From NCBI GenBank assembly GCA_051747265.1, contig JBNJFY010000004.1, positions 1 through 64,000 on the forward strand: a stretch of 64,000 nucleotides of DNA, in the 5' to 3' direction. The stretch is from JBNJFY01 sp051747265. Lineage in GTDB: Bacteria; Bacteroidota; Rhodothermia; Balneolales; Balneolaceae. The first letter of the stretch is position 1, and each line of letters starts with the position of its first letter. Below are positions 45,410-54,034 of the stretch, in pieces. Below the pieces are notes generated by a model. That model ran no database searches. It was not told the DNA's origin and saw nothing but the letters and a program-made list of their open reading frames with translations. Both the position numbers and the translations under genes were made by a program.

Positions 45410-45589
45410 ATGCGTGTTTTACTACTGACTGTATTGTTTGTGATAGTTGATCTATCGGTTGCTTTAGCTCAACCCGGTCTTCCCAGCAACCCCACCCAAG
45501 TACCTATTGATGGCGGACTCGGACTTTTAGCGGCAGCCGGCGGAAGCTACGCATGGTACAAGCTCAGACAGCGAAAATCAGAAGATTAA
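45410..45589 (+). CDS. PID-CTERM-like mini-protein
   Basis: 59 residues: signal-like N-terminus (LLLTVLFVIVDLSVALAQ), short linker PGLPSNPTQ, then VPIDGGLGLLAAAGGSYAW and a basic tail YKLRQRKSED. This (A/V)PIDGGLxLL-x-AAGG pattern followed by basic residues matches the PID-CTERM sorting-signal proteins of Bacteroidota as I know them. Almost the whole mature protein is the sorting signal, so it may serve as a substrate or marker of the sorting system. Lies between suhB and the convergent bshB1. Confidence 0.7.
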   Translation: MRVLLLTVLFVIVDLSVALAQPGLPSNPTQVPIDGGLGLLAAAGGSYAWYKLRQRKSED

Positions 45590-45619
45590 CTTGCAGGCAC
45601 GCCTTCTAGTCTACTTCTA

Positions 45620-46369
45620 CTAACGTTGGGGATCGGTGGCGGAAAATAACTCCAGGTCGGATAACGGAATCGGTCCATTGTAATATTTCAACGGCTCACC
45701 ATAGGTAAATCCACCCAGATGCCCGTAATGTCGAGCTCGGGCGCGCACACCTTCAAAAAACGTGGGACTGGAGATATAGGTTTGGGGTCCTTCATCTTCG
45801 AGCGGCACATTAAACTGCGTTTCAAATGCTTTAAGTGCTTGTTCTTTAACCGCCATCGTATCCGAAATATCAAAAATAAAATCCGGTTCAAACGGGCGAT
45901 CCTGCATATAGTGGATAATGTGCGCGGGACGCCAGGGTTCTTGCGCTTTTCCGTCGGCATCAAAGGTTTCCAACGATGCCAATCCGCTATAAAAGCAAGA
46001 ATCCAGTTGTAATTTTGTAGCGTAACCATGATCCGGATGGCGATCCCAGGGCGCGCCCACAAACACGATGTGGGGACGATACGCTCGAATTTTCCGAATC
46101 AGTTGAATCTGATGTTCGCGATTATTCTTTAGCTGAGTATCAGGCAAGCCCAAATTTTCTCGCACTTCCAAGCCTATGATTTCGGCCGCGTTTTGGGCTT
46201 CTCGCAACCGTTGTTCAGGGGTGCCGCGGGTTCCCATCTCTCCCTGGGTTAAATCAACCACGCCCACTTTTTTCTGCTGCTGTACTAATCGAGCCAAGGT
46301 GCCGCCACAGCAGAGTTCGGTATCATCGGGATGAGCGGCAAACGCTAAAATATCTAATTGTTGAGCCAT
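45620..46369 (-). CDS. bshB1: Bacillithiol biosynthesis deacetylase
   Basis: Zn-dependent LmbE/PIG-L family deacetylase that converts GlcNAc-malate to GlcN-malate in bacillithiol synthesis. 249 residues with AHPDDTELCCGGT (metal-binding HPDD) and the BshB1-typical VVDLTQGEMGTRGT, plus the distal APWDRHPDH. The match to BshB1 rather than general LmbE proteins is strong. bshA and bshC are not in the window. Divergent from the ABC permease gene (104 bp). Confidence 0.92.
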   Translation of the reverse strand: MAQQLDILAFAAHPDDTELCCGGTLARLVQQQKKVGVVDLTQGEMGTRGTPEQRLREAQNAAEIIGLEVRENLGLPDTQLKNNREHQIQLIRKIRAYRPHIVFVGAPWDRHPDHGYATKLQLDSCFYSGLASLETFDADGKAQEPWRPAHIIHYMQDRPFEPDFIFDISDTMAVKEQALKAFETQFNVPLEDEGPQTYISSPTFFEGVRARARHYGHLGGFTYGEPLKYYNGPIPLSDLELFSATDPQR

Positions 46370-46473
46370 GATAGATGCTTCAATCGAATGTTTAATTCCT
46401 ATATTATTGAAACGATTGATATAACAATACGTAAGATCCGGCGGTTTCGCGAAATGTATTCTAAACGATAAGA

Positions 46474-47703
46474 ATGAGTTTGTTACGCAACATCATAGAG
46501 GGGCTAAAAATCGCGCTAAATGCGATCTGGGCCAATAAGTTCAGGTCCGCACTCACCTCCATTGGTATCATCATCGGTATCGTGGCTGTTACGGCTATGT
46601 CCACGATGATAGACGGCTTGGATCGTGGCTTTGAGCGCAGCTTGGATATGCTGGGACGCAATGTCGTATTTGTCCAGAAATGGCCGTGGGGAATGGGAGG
46701 CGAATACAAATGGTGGGAATACCGAAACCGGCCGGAAATGAAAATTGAGTACGCGGAGGAAATACGGCAATCCAGTCGGTATGCTTCAGCGGTTTCCGCG
46801 GCGACGTCACGATCGGCAAACATCCGATATAAATCTAAATATGCCGAAGCGGTTGGTATAGAGGGGGTGACGGTTTCCTATACCCAAACTGCGTCCTTAA
46901 ACATCGAAGAGGGGCGATTCTTTACCGAAGAGGAAGATTACCGGGCTGCCCGGATTGCCGTGTTAGGAGCTAGTGTGGCTGATGTGCTATTTGAGCATGA
47001 ATATCCACTGGGCAAGGAAATTCGAATTGGCGGTCAACAGTTTACGGTTATCGGGATCCTGGAAAAACAGGGAAAATTCTTAGGTATGGAGGATATGGAT
47101 AATCGGGTGATAATCCCTATACAATCCTATAAATATCTATTTGGTCTCCATCGTAACATCCAGATCTCGGTACAATTCCCCAATGCGGAGTTACTGAAAG
47201 AGGGGCAATATGAAGTTGAAGGGATCATGCGCCGGGTACGTCAGTTGGAGCCGATGGAAGAGAACGACTTTGCCCTTAACAAACCGGAAGCCTTTCGTCA
47301 GCAGTACGAATCGATGACCGCGGCTATTTATGGGATTGGTATTTTTCTGACCGCGTTAAGTCTATTTGTCGGAGGTATCGGGGTGATGAATATCATGTTT
47401 GTATCTGTCAAAGAGCGCACCAAAGAAATTGGAATTCGAAAAGCGGTAGGAGCCAAAGCCCCACAAATATTAGGGCAATTTCTAATCGAAGCAGTAATCA
47501 TCTGTTTGATAGGCGGGGCAATTGGTGTGGGCGTGTCGGTTATGGTCACCGAAATTATCAATCAACTGTTTGTGGCTTATATGGATTGGGGAACGGTATT
47601 CAATGCCGTATTAATCTGTACCGCTACCGGTTTGGCGTTTGGGTTCTTGCCCGCGTGGAAAGCTGCTCATGCTGATCCCATTGAATCATTGCGCTATGAT
47701 TAA
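46474..47703 (+). CDS. MacB-type ABC transporter permease (FtsX domain) 1
   Basis: 409 residues: TM1 near 20-42, a MacB periplasmic core domain (~45-270) and three C-terminal helices. The FtsX-type motif ERTKEIGIRKAVGA and LPAWKAAHADPIESLRYD end are typical. No ATP-binding domain; the ATPase is encoded at 53.2 kb. It is 17 bp upstream of a second permease with the same architecture, implying a heterodimeric transmembrane unit. Confidence 0.92.
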   Translation: MSLLRNIIEGLKIALNAIWANKFRSALTSIGIIIGIVAVTAMSTMIDGLDRGFERSLDMLGRNVVFVQKWPWGMGGEYKWWEYRNRPEMKIEYAEEIRQSSRYASAVSAATSRSANIRYKSKYAEAVGIEGVTVSYTQTASLNIEEGRFFTEEEDYRAARIAVLGASVADVLFEHEYPLGKEIRIGGQQFTVIGILEKQGKFLGMEDMDNRVIIPIQSYKYLFGLHRNIQISVQFPNAELLKEGQYEVEGIMRRVRQLEPMEENDFALNKPEAFRQQYESMTAAIYGIGIFLTALSLFVGGIGVMNIMFVSVKERTKEIGIRKAVGAKAPQILGQFLIEAVIICLIGGAIGVGVSVMVTEIINQLFVAYMDWGTVFNAVLICTATGLAFGFLPAWKAAHADPIESLRYD

Positions 47704-47720
47704 TCATAAGAGCTTGCACT

Positions 47721-48944
47721 ATGAGTATTATTGAAATTATTAAACAGGCCGTGGGATCCCTTGCCGATAATAAGTTGCGATCCTCTTTAACCCTGCTGGC
47801 CATTGTGGTAGGCGTCTTTGCCATAATCAGCGCATCAACAGCGGTCATGGTACTAGATACCTATTTCCAAGAGACCTTAACCCTCATGGGCGGTAATGTG
47901 ATAAATGTGAGTCGTACCCCCTCTGTACGGATGGGAGGTTCCTGGAGTCAATATCGCAATCGAAAAGATATTACCTTCGAAACCTTTGAGGAACTTACCG
48001 AACGTCTTCACTTTACCAGTGCTATTTCACCCAATGAAACCTTTACGCGAAGTAGTGCAACCTTCGGCGAAACCACTACGGATCCTGATGTTCGTGTTGA
48101 TGGCGGTAACCAATTTTATTTAGAAAATAATGCTTATGAGTTGGCGGAGGGACGCAATTTAACGGAAGAGGATATTCAGTATCGACGTTCTTATTGCATC
48201 ATCGGATCAGATGTCAATGAGGAATTATTCGATGTGGTAAATCCCTTGGGTAAAACAATGCGTATCGATGGACGAAATTATCGAATAATAGGTGTGTTGG
48301 AAGCCAGAGGGAGTATCTTTGGTACGTCACTGGATAATTTTGTACTGATTCCCTACACCACAGGAATGAATGTGTATGGAGGGGATAGAAATATCTCTAT
48401 ACAGGTGAAAGCTCCTTCTATGCAGACCGTAAGCGCGGCCATTGATGAATTGACAGGGGTAATGCGCACCATTCGCAAAGTTCCGCCCGGAGTGGATAAT
48501 GATTTTGAGATCGAAACCAATAATTCCCTTTCCGGAGCATTTGATCAATTTACAGGTATCCTATACATCTTTGGCTTCGCGGTAGGGGGCATTGCCTTAC
48601 TGGGAGCGGGAATCGGGGTGATGAACATCATGTTGGTTTCGGTTACCGAACGAACACGAGAGATCGGTATACGAAAAGCCGTTGGCGCGACTCGAAAAGC
48701 GATTACCAGCCAGTTCCTCACGGAAGCGGTCATTATTTGTCAAATAGGCGGTTTGATCGGTTTATTACTGGGCATTTTGGGTGGTAATGGATTAGCATTT
48801 TATATGGACTCATCCATCGTTTTTCCATGGTTAGCAGCCTTGGGCGGAATTATTGGAATGACGCTGATTGGATTAGCATTTGGTGTATTTCCGGCGGTTA
48901 AGGCCGCACGGTTGGATCCCATTGAAAGTTTGCGTTATGAATAA
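47721..48944 (+). CDS. MacB-type ABC transporter permease (FtsX domain) 2
   Basis: 407 residues, paralogue of the preceding gene: TM1 (LTLLAIVVGVFAIISASTA), periplasmic MacB core with several Asn/Thr-rich loops, C-terminal helices, ERTREIGIRKAVGA and the final AARLDPIESLRYE. Likely pairs with the first permease. MacB-like systems transmit ATP hydrolysis mechanically to a TolC channel and export peptides, lipids or drugs; the substrate here is unknown. Confidence 0.92.
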   Translation: MSIIEIIKQAVGSLADNKLRSSLTLLAIVVGVFAIISASTAVMVLDTYFQETLTLMGGNVINVSRTPSVRMGGSWSQYRNRKDITFETFEELTERLHFTSAISPNETFTRSSATFGETTTDPDVRVDGGNQFYLENNAYELAEGRNLTEEDIQYRRSYCIIGSDVNEELFDVVNPLGKTMRIDGRNYRIIGVLEARGSIFGTSLDNFVLIPYTTGMNVYGGDRNISIQVKAPSMQTVSAAIDELTGVMRTIRKVPPGVDNDFEIETNNSLSGAFDQFTGILYIFGFAVGGIALLGAGIGVMNIMLVSVTERTREIGIRKAVGATRKAITSQFLTEAVIICQIGGLIGLLLGILGGNGLAFYMDSSIVFPWLAALGGIIGMTLIGLAFGVFPAVKAARLDPIESLRYE

Positions 48945-49038
48945 GTAATATTCCATATTTTCTACCATATTAATTGGTTGTCCATCTTTGTATGTTACCA
49001 TTTCCATTGAGAACAGATTTGGCAAATAATAGATCATT

Positions 49039-49257
49039 ATGAACGAAGAGATCTTATCTTCTTTAAACAGACGAATTGACAAAGCCTTAGAGCAAGGGCG
49101 TATCGCGTTGGCGGATGAAGAAGTCCAGCAGCGCATTCAGGAGATCCGAGAACGCGCGGAAAATCTGGTGAGGAAATATCCGGTACAAAGTATTGGGGCC
49201 GGATTACTATTTGGTTACCTGATCGGACGTTTGATGAATGTAGAAGAGGAAGACTAG
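49039..49257 (+). CDS. DUF883/ElaB-like small membrane-anchored protein
   Basis: 72 residues: amphipathic charged helix (EEVQQRIQEIRERAENLV) followed by a C-terminal membrane anchor of the type seen in DUF883 proteins (YPVQSIGAGLLFGYLIGRL) and an acidic end. ElaB/YqjD relatives are C-tail anchored and associate with ribosomes in stress. First of three small envelope genes between the ABC permeases and the TolC gene. Confidence 0.7.
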   Translation: MNEEILSSLNRRIDKALEQGRIALADEEVQQRIQEIRERAENLVRKYPVQSIGAGLLFGYLIGRLMNVEEED

Positions 49258-49268
49258 CTGAGATTATT

Positions 49269-49739
49269 TTGCGAAACGAAGAACCCATTAAACAAAGAAT
49301 CCAAGCCATTACAACTGAACTACGTCGCTATTTTGAGCGCCGCTTAGAATTGTTTGCCATAGAAGCAGGAGAACACTTTAGCCGGTTGATGGCAGAGATG
49401 ATGTTTCGAATGGCTGGAATTTTGCTTCTCAGTGGCGCATTTTTATTTGCGGCTGTAGCCTTGGCTATCTTCCTGGGGGAGTGGTTAGAACGGCCTGGTT
49501 TGGGTTATTTGTTGGTGAGTTTGCCGGTATTGCTGGTGGGTTTGCTGATTATAAACTTGAAACCGCAAAGTGTATTTAAGCGTGCGCAAGAACAGATGCT
49601 GGATCGTATGTTAGCGGCTTTTACCTCCGATCAGGAACCCAAAGCACTTCCTAAACAGTCATCCGTTTCCTCGGGTACATCCGCATTCAGTAGCAATGGT
49701 TCCGCGAAAAAGAAAGATCGTCAACAACATTCAAAATAA
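49269..49739 (+). CDS. Holin-superfamily / YqjE-like membrane protein
   Basis: 156 residues with an N-terminal helix (RRYFERRLELFAIEAGEHF), two membrane helices (MAGILLLSGAFLFAAVALAIFL; LLVSLPVLLVGLLIINL) and a polar Ser/Lys tail. This is the pattern of the phage-holin-3-6/YqjE family, which sits next to YqjD/DUF883 genes in many genomes. TTG start at 49269. No evidence of a prophage. Confidence 0.72.
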   Translation: MRNEEPIKQRIQAITTELRRYFERRLELFAIEAGEHFSRLMAEMMFRMAGILLLSGAFLFAAVALAIFLGEWLERPGLGYLLVSLPVLLVGLLIINLKPQSVFKRAQEQMLDRMLAAFTSDQEPKALPKQSSVSSGTSAFSSNGSAKKKDRQQHSK

Positions 49740-49751
49740 AGTTATTGTCTT

Positions 49752-50177
49752 GTGAGTACTTCTGAGTCTAATGCTTCCCAAGAGCAACCTAAAAATATTG
49801 AAGAGCGCAAAAAAGAGATCGAGTCGGAGTTGGATCAAATCCAACAAGAATTGGATCATTCCTTTGATGAAATGCGTGAAGATGTAACCCGGCAATTTGA
49901 GCCAAAGGAGATCATCAAGCGTCATCCGCTAACATCCGTAGGCGTATCTGTGTTGGCTGGTTTTTTGTTTGGCTCTGCGTCGGGAAAATCCCGCTCTCGT
50001 AAATCATCAACCTCATCTCGCGATGATGGCTTCAGTAATCTGATCTGGGATGAAATTAAGAGCTCGGTAAGCAAAAAGGCCATCAGTATGTTGGTTGATT
50101 ACGTGGATCGAACCGTACAACACAAGTTGGATGAGCTGGATCCAAGTCGATCTGAGGGGGACCAGAGCGGAACGTAG
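49752..50177 (+). CDS. YtxH/DUF3618-like coiled-coil membrane-anchored protein
   Basis: 141 residues: Glu/Gln-rich N-terminal coiled coil (~15-50), one membrane helix (HPLTSVGVSVLAGFLFGSA, ~58-76), Ser/Arg-rich spacer and a second helical part (SSVSKKAISMLVDYVDRTV). GTG start at 49752, 12 bp after the preceding stop. Third member of the YqjD-YqjE-YqjK-like trio. Confidence 0.68.
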   Translation: MSTSESNASQEQPKNIEERKKEIESELDQIQQELDHSFDEMREDVTRQFEPKEIIKRHPLTSVGVSVLAGFLFGSASGKSRSRKSSTSSRDDGFSNLIWDEIKSSVSKKAISMLVDYVDRTVQHKLDELDPSRSEGDQSGT

Positions 50178-50267
50178 TAGTTAATATTTTTACCACTTCT
50201 TACCACCTTTACCGTCGATTCTTGGTATGCTTCACGCAGAAGTGAACTATCCACTTCCGAACTGACT

Positions 50268-50296
50268 TTAAAGGTGTTAATGCTGTAACACTTTAA
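50268..50296. promoter_or_regulatory. Imperfect inverted repeat upstream of tolC-like gene
   Basis: ttaaaggtgtta-6 nt-taacactttaa, 58 bp before the TolC-like start; one unpaired base. Not followed by a T tract, so an operator is more likely than a terminator. Low certainty. Confidence 0.3.
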
Positions 50297-50354
50297 CCAA
50301 GACTACGTGTAAGCAGCCAAACAGATTTCTATTCTACAATAAAACAGATTTGAT

Positions 50355-51761
50355 ATGCGAGCATCTACGTTGATGAGCTTAGCGATTTTTTTGATGTGCT
50401 TTTCCTTAGGCTCTATTGCAAACGCGCAAAATACCGGTTCTTCGGCTAACTCTGATAATGTAATTACCCTTGAGGATGCGATTACCATCGCATTGGAAAA
50501 TAACTATACCCTGAAGCAGGCTCAGAATAATCTAGACCTAGCCAAAACCGAAGTTAAAAGTGCCAAGATGGATCTTGCTCCCTCCCTTTCGGCAAGCATG
50601 AGCGGCTCTCGTAATATCGGTCGTCAGTTTAATACCACCACGGGTCAAATTGATGATCAGGCTACCAACTCGTTTTCTTCATCAGTCGGTGCGCGAGTTA
50701 CGTTATTCGATGGCTTTCGAAACATCCAGAATTTGCGACGATCGGAAGTTAATGAGAAATACACCCAAAAGAACCTGGAGCGCACTCGTGAAGATATCAT
50801 TTTTAATACCGCGTCTTCATTTCTTCAGGTTTTATTGGATCAACGCCTGTTGACGATTGCGCAAGAGAATTTAGAGGCCTCCCAAAAACAGCTGGAGCAA
50901 GTAAAAGCACAAGTAGAAGTCGGAGCCCGTCCTTCTGTTGATCTGTATAATCAGGAATCAACGGTAGCCAATAATGAATTGGAAGTTATCCGTAGAGAGA
51001 ATACCCTGGCTTATAACAGAATTGATCTGATTCGTCTGTTGCGCATGGATCCGCTTAAAGATTACGAGTTTGATGATCCGGAAATTGAAGCGGAAAAAAT
51101 CACCGCGAAACCGGTTTCATTGGAGCAAATGGTACAGCAAGCGCTGCAAAACCGAAGTGATTTGCGAGCTCAAGAATTGTTGATCCAGACTCGGAAGCAT
51201 GATTTAAATATTTCCAAGGCCGGATTATATCCGACATTGAGCTTTGATGCAGGGGTCAGTTCACGGTACAATGATCGGTTGGTATCACGTGTGACTATGC
51301 AAAGCGTTTCATTTAATGATCAGTTTTTTGATCAGAACATTAACCGTTCGTTAAGCTTATCTCTGAATATCCCCATTTTCAGTAATTTCAATAATAAGCT
51401 GAATATTGAGCGTTCGGAAGTTAACCTGAGAAATGCTCAGCTCACCCTGGAAGATCAAAAGTTAGGGGTACAACAAGAGGTCCGACAGGCCTATAACGAT
51501 TATATAGCGTTGGCTAAAGAGCTAGAGTCCACCCAAAAAGCATTACGAGCGGCACAGCGAACCTATGAGACGCAGCAGGAACGCTATAAAGTGGGAGCTA
51601 GCACATTAATTGAGTTGAGCCAGGCCAATGCCTCTTTTGTAGAAGCACAATCCAATAGAGCTCGTACGATTATCAACTTCATATTTCAAGAGAAGTTACT
51701 GGATTACTACCTGGGGAAACTGGATGCGAATCTTAACCTGGATGAATATTCCAATGATTAG
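50355..51761 (+). CDS. TolC-family outer-membrane efflux protein
   Basis: 468 residues with signal peptide (FLMCFSLGSIANAQ) and two OEP repeats of long coiled-coil helices (ITLEDAITIALENNYTLKQA; RVTLFDGFRN; IPIFSNFNNK). Forms the trimeric channel for the adaptor and ABC pump encoded next, and perhaps also for the RND pump at 0.6-8.3 kb, which lacks its own channel. First gene of the tolC-adaptor-ATPase group. Confidence 0.93.
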   Translation: MRASTLMSLAIFLMCFSLGSIANAQNTGSSANSDNVITLEDAITIALENNYTLKQAQNNLDLAKTEVKSAKMDLAPSLSASMSGSRNIGRQFNTTTGQIDDQATNSFSSSVGARVTLFDGFRNIQNLRRSEVNEKYTQKNLERTREDIIFNTASSFLQVLLDQRLLTIAQENLEASQKQLEQVKAQVEVGARPSVDLYNQESTVANNELEVIRRENTLAYNRIDLIRLLRMDPLKDYEFDDPEIEAEKITAKPVSLEQMVQQALQNRSDLRAQELLIQTRKHDLNISKAGLYPTLSFDAGVSSRYNDRLVSRVTMQSVSFNDQFFDQNINRSLSLSLNIPIFSNFNNKLNIERSEVNLRNAQLTLEDQKLGVQQEVRQAYNDYIALAKELESTQKALRAAQRTYETQQERYKVGASTLIELSQANASFVEAQSNRARTIINFIFQEKLLDYYLGKLDANLNLDEYSND

Positions 51762-51821
51762 TATTGATCGGTTATAAGGATAACCATGATCGCATTTTTA
51801 AACGGATAGTGAATTAGGGCC

Positions 51822-53204
51822 ATGGCTACTTCATCAACAAAAAAAATATTGTGGGCCGCAGTTGGGCTACTGGTCCTTTTTGCGGGCGGATTGGGATTAG
51901 CAAAAGCTATGGGTTGGCTGGGATCCGGGCAGCAAGAAATTGAAGTGGAAATGACGGAAGCGAAACTTAAAACCATCACCCAGGTCGTTTCCGCCTCAGG
52001 GCGTATTCAGCCTGAATTGGAAGTGATTATTCGCCCCGATGTATCCGGAGAAATTATAGCATTGAATATACGTGAAGGCGATTATGTTAAGGAAGGCGAA
52101 TTGCTGCTGCGTATCAAACCGGATATATATCAAGCCAAAATTGATGAGTTAAACGCCATGTTGCTGACTCAACGATCTCGCTTGGAACAGAGTAAATCCC
52201 GACTAATTCAAGTGGAAGCACAGTACAAACAACAAAAGCAGCTCTACGAAAAAGAACTGATCTCTGAAATGGCGTATATCCAAGCCCAATCGGAATACAA
52301 TTCGGAGCAAGCCAATGTAAAAGCCGCCGAATATCAAATCGAAAGCGCACAAGCCCAGTTACGACGAGCCAAAGAAGAGCTGCAACAGACTGTCATTCGC
52401 GCCCCTCGGGATGGAACCATCAGTAAGTTGAGTGTTGAACAAGGGGAACGGGTGCTTGGTAATGCCCAAATGACCGGTACCGAATTGATGCGCATTGCTA
52501 AAATGGACCAAATGGAGGTAATGGTGGACGTCAATGAAAACGACATTGTTAACGTCTCCACCAATGATACCACCCTTATTGAGGTTGATGCTTATCCAGA
52601 GCGGCAATTTGAAGGGGTAGTAACCGAAATAGCCAACTCCGCGGATATTTCTAGTGAAGGCACGCAGGAACAGGTGACCAATTATGCTGTAAAGGTTCGC
52701 GTTACCACTCCACATAATCTGGATATGGCCGGTCGCTCCATGGAACGCCGATCCATTGCTGAGGGACCAGAAACTACATTTATACCTAGTTTTAAGCCGG
52801 GTATGTCAGCTACCGTTGATATTCAGACTGAGACGGTTCACCAAGTAGTGGCGGTTCCCATTCAGGCGGTCACAGTGCGAGATTTTGCCAAGGATAAACA
52901 AGAAACAACGGAACGCGAACAAAGTGATCAGGATAGTCTGACTACCGATTCGGAACCGGATGATTCGATGATTATCCCGCAAGAAGATTTACGCAAAGTC
53001 GTATTTGTGGTGAAAGAAGGAATTGCTCACCGAAGAGAAGTAAAAACCGGCATTAGTGATAATACCCATATTCAGGTTCTGGAGGGGATAGATGCCGGTG
53101 ATAAGGTAGTGATCGGCAGTTATAGAACCCTTTCCAAGATGTTAGAAGATGGGGATAAGGTAAAAAAGCAACAAAGTTCATTGGCACTAGCAAGCGATAA
53201 TTAG
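51822..53204 (+). CDS. MacA/HlyD-like periplasmic adaptor
   Basis: 460 residues: N-terminal membrane anchor (~8-30), first lipoyl half (ALNIREGDYVKEGELLLRI), coiled-coil hairpin (~100-185), second lipoyl half (APRDGTISKLSVEQGERV), beta-barrel and a C-terminal domain with an acidic Asp/Ser/Glu insert (~365-395). It bridges the MacB-like permeases and TolC. The ATPase gene starts 6 bp after its stop. Confidence 0.92.
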   Translation: MATSSTKKILWAAVGLLVLFAGGLGLAKAMGWLGSGQQEIEVEMTEAKLKTITQVVSASGRIQPELEVIIRPDVSGEIIALNIREGDYVKEGELLLRIKPDIYQAKIDELNAMLLTQRSRLEQSKSRLIQVEAQYKQQKQLYEKELISEMAYIQAQSEYNSEQANVKAAEYQIESAQAQLRRAKEELQQTVIRAPRDGTISKLSVEQGERVLGNAQMTGTELMRIAKMDQMEVMVDVNENDIVNVSTNDTTLIEVDAYPERQFEGVVTEIANSADISSEGTQEQVTNYAVKVRVTTPHNLDMAGRSMERRSIAEGPETTFIPSFKPGMSATVDIQTETVHQVVAVPIQAVTVRDFAKDKQETTEREQSDQDSLTTDSEPDDSMIIPQEDLRKVVFVVKEGIAHRREVKTGISDNTHIQVLEGIDAGDKVVIGSYRTLSKMLEDGDKVKKQQSSLALASDN

Positions 53205-53210
53205 ACCGTT

Positions 53211-53951
53211 ATGGAAAAGAGTGACCAGCCTATCATTGAAATAGAAAACCTGGAGCGTAGCTACCAAATGGGTACTACTGTGGTTCGTGCCTTGCGGGGC
53301 ATTGATTTCAGGGTACAAAAAAACGAATTCGTGGCTATTATGGGGCCGTCCGGTTCAGGTAAATCTACCTTGATGAATATGATCGGATGCCTGGATACTC
53401 CAACTTCGGGTTCCTATATCTTGAATAATCGTAATGTCAGTGAACTCAATGACGCGGAACTGGCTGAAGTTAGAAACCGGGAAATTGGTTTCGTATTTCA
53501 AACCTTCAACTTACTGCCTCGGACCGATTGCCTGGCCAATGTAGAATTGCCGCTTATTTATTCAGGTATTGGAGCCCGCGAACGTAAAGAAATGGCTCGT
53601 AAGACGTTAGAACGAGTTGGGCTAGGTGATCGTGTGGATCATAAACCCAACGAGTTGTCAGGTGGGCAACGCCAGCGTGTAGCCATCGCTCGGGCTCTGG
53701 TTAACAACCCTTCAATTATATTGGCCGATGAGCCTACCGGTAACCTGGATACCAAAACCGGTCAAGAGATCATGGAGCTATTCGAAGAGTTGCATCGACA
53801 GGGTAATACCATTTTACTGGTTACCCACGAACCGGAAATCGCAGAGCACGCACGTCGTATTATATTCTTGCGCGATGGCAAGATCGAACGGGATGAGAAA
53901 GTAGATCGACCAGCATTGGCGGATAAAGAGTTGAGCATCTCGCCCGCTTAG
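53211..53951 (+). CDS. MacB/LolD-type ABC transporter ATPase
   Basis: 246 residues. Walker A GPSGSGKST (~46-54), Q loop FQTFNLLPR, signature LSGGQRQRVAIARAL, Walker B IILADEPTGNLDTKTG and switch His in LLVTHEPE. The family (MacB/LolD/FtsE) serves FtsX-type permeases, so it should power the two permeases at 46.5-48.9 kb. Placing the ATPase with the adaptor rather than with the permeases is unusual but the three small genes between may belong to the same unit. Confidence 0.95.
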   Translation: MEKSDQPIIEIENLERSYQMGTTVVRALRGIDFRVQKNEFVAIMGPSGSGKSTLMNMIGCLDTPTSGSYILNNRNVSELNDAELAEVRNREIGFVFQTFNLLPRTDCLANVELPLIYSGIGARERKEMARKTLERVGLGDRVDHKPNELSGGQRQRVAIARALVNNPSIILADEPTGNLDTKTGQEIMELFEELHRQGNTILLVTHEPEIAEHARRIIFLRDGKIERDEKVDRPALADKELSISPA

Positions 53952-54034
53952 CATTTCCAATTACGGTATCAACGGGAACCAGCTTGCATCATTCTGCTGT
54001 TAGGATGCATCAGTTACAGAGCTGAAGCAAAAGA

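Noticed and set aside
49269..49739. Prophage signal from the holin-like protein
   Set aside because: No other phage gene is present; the neighbour genes show the YqjD/YqjE housekeeping context.
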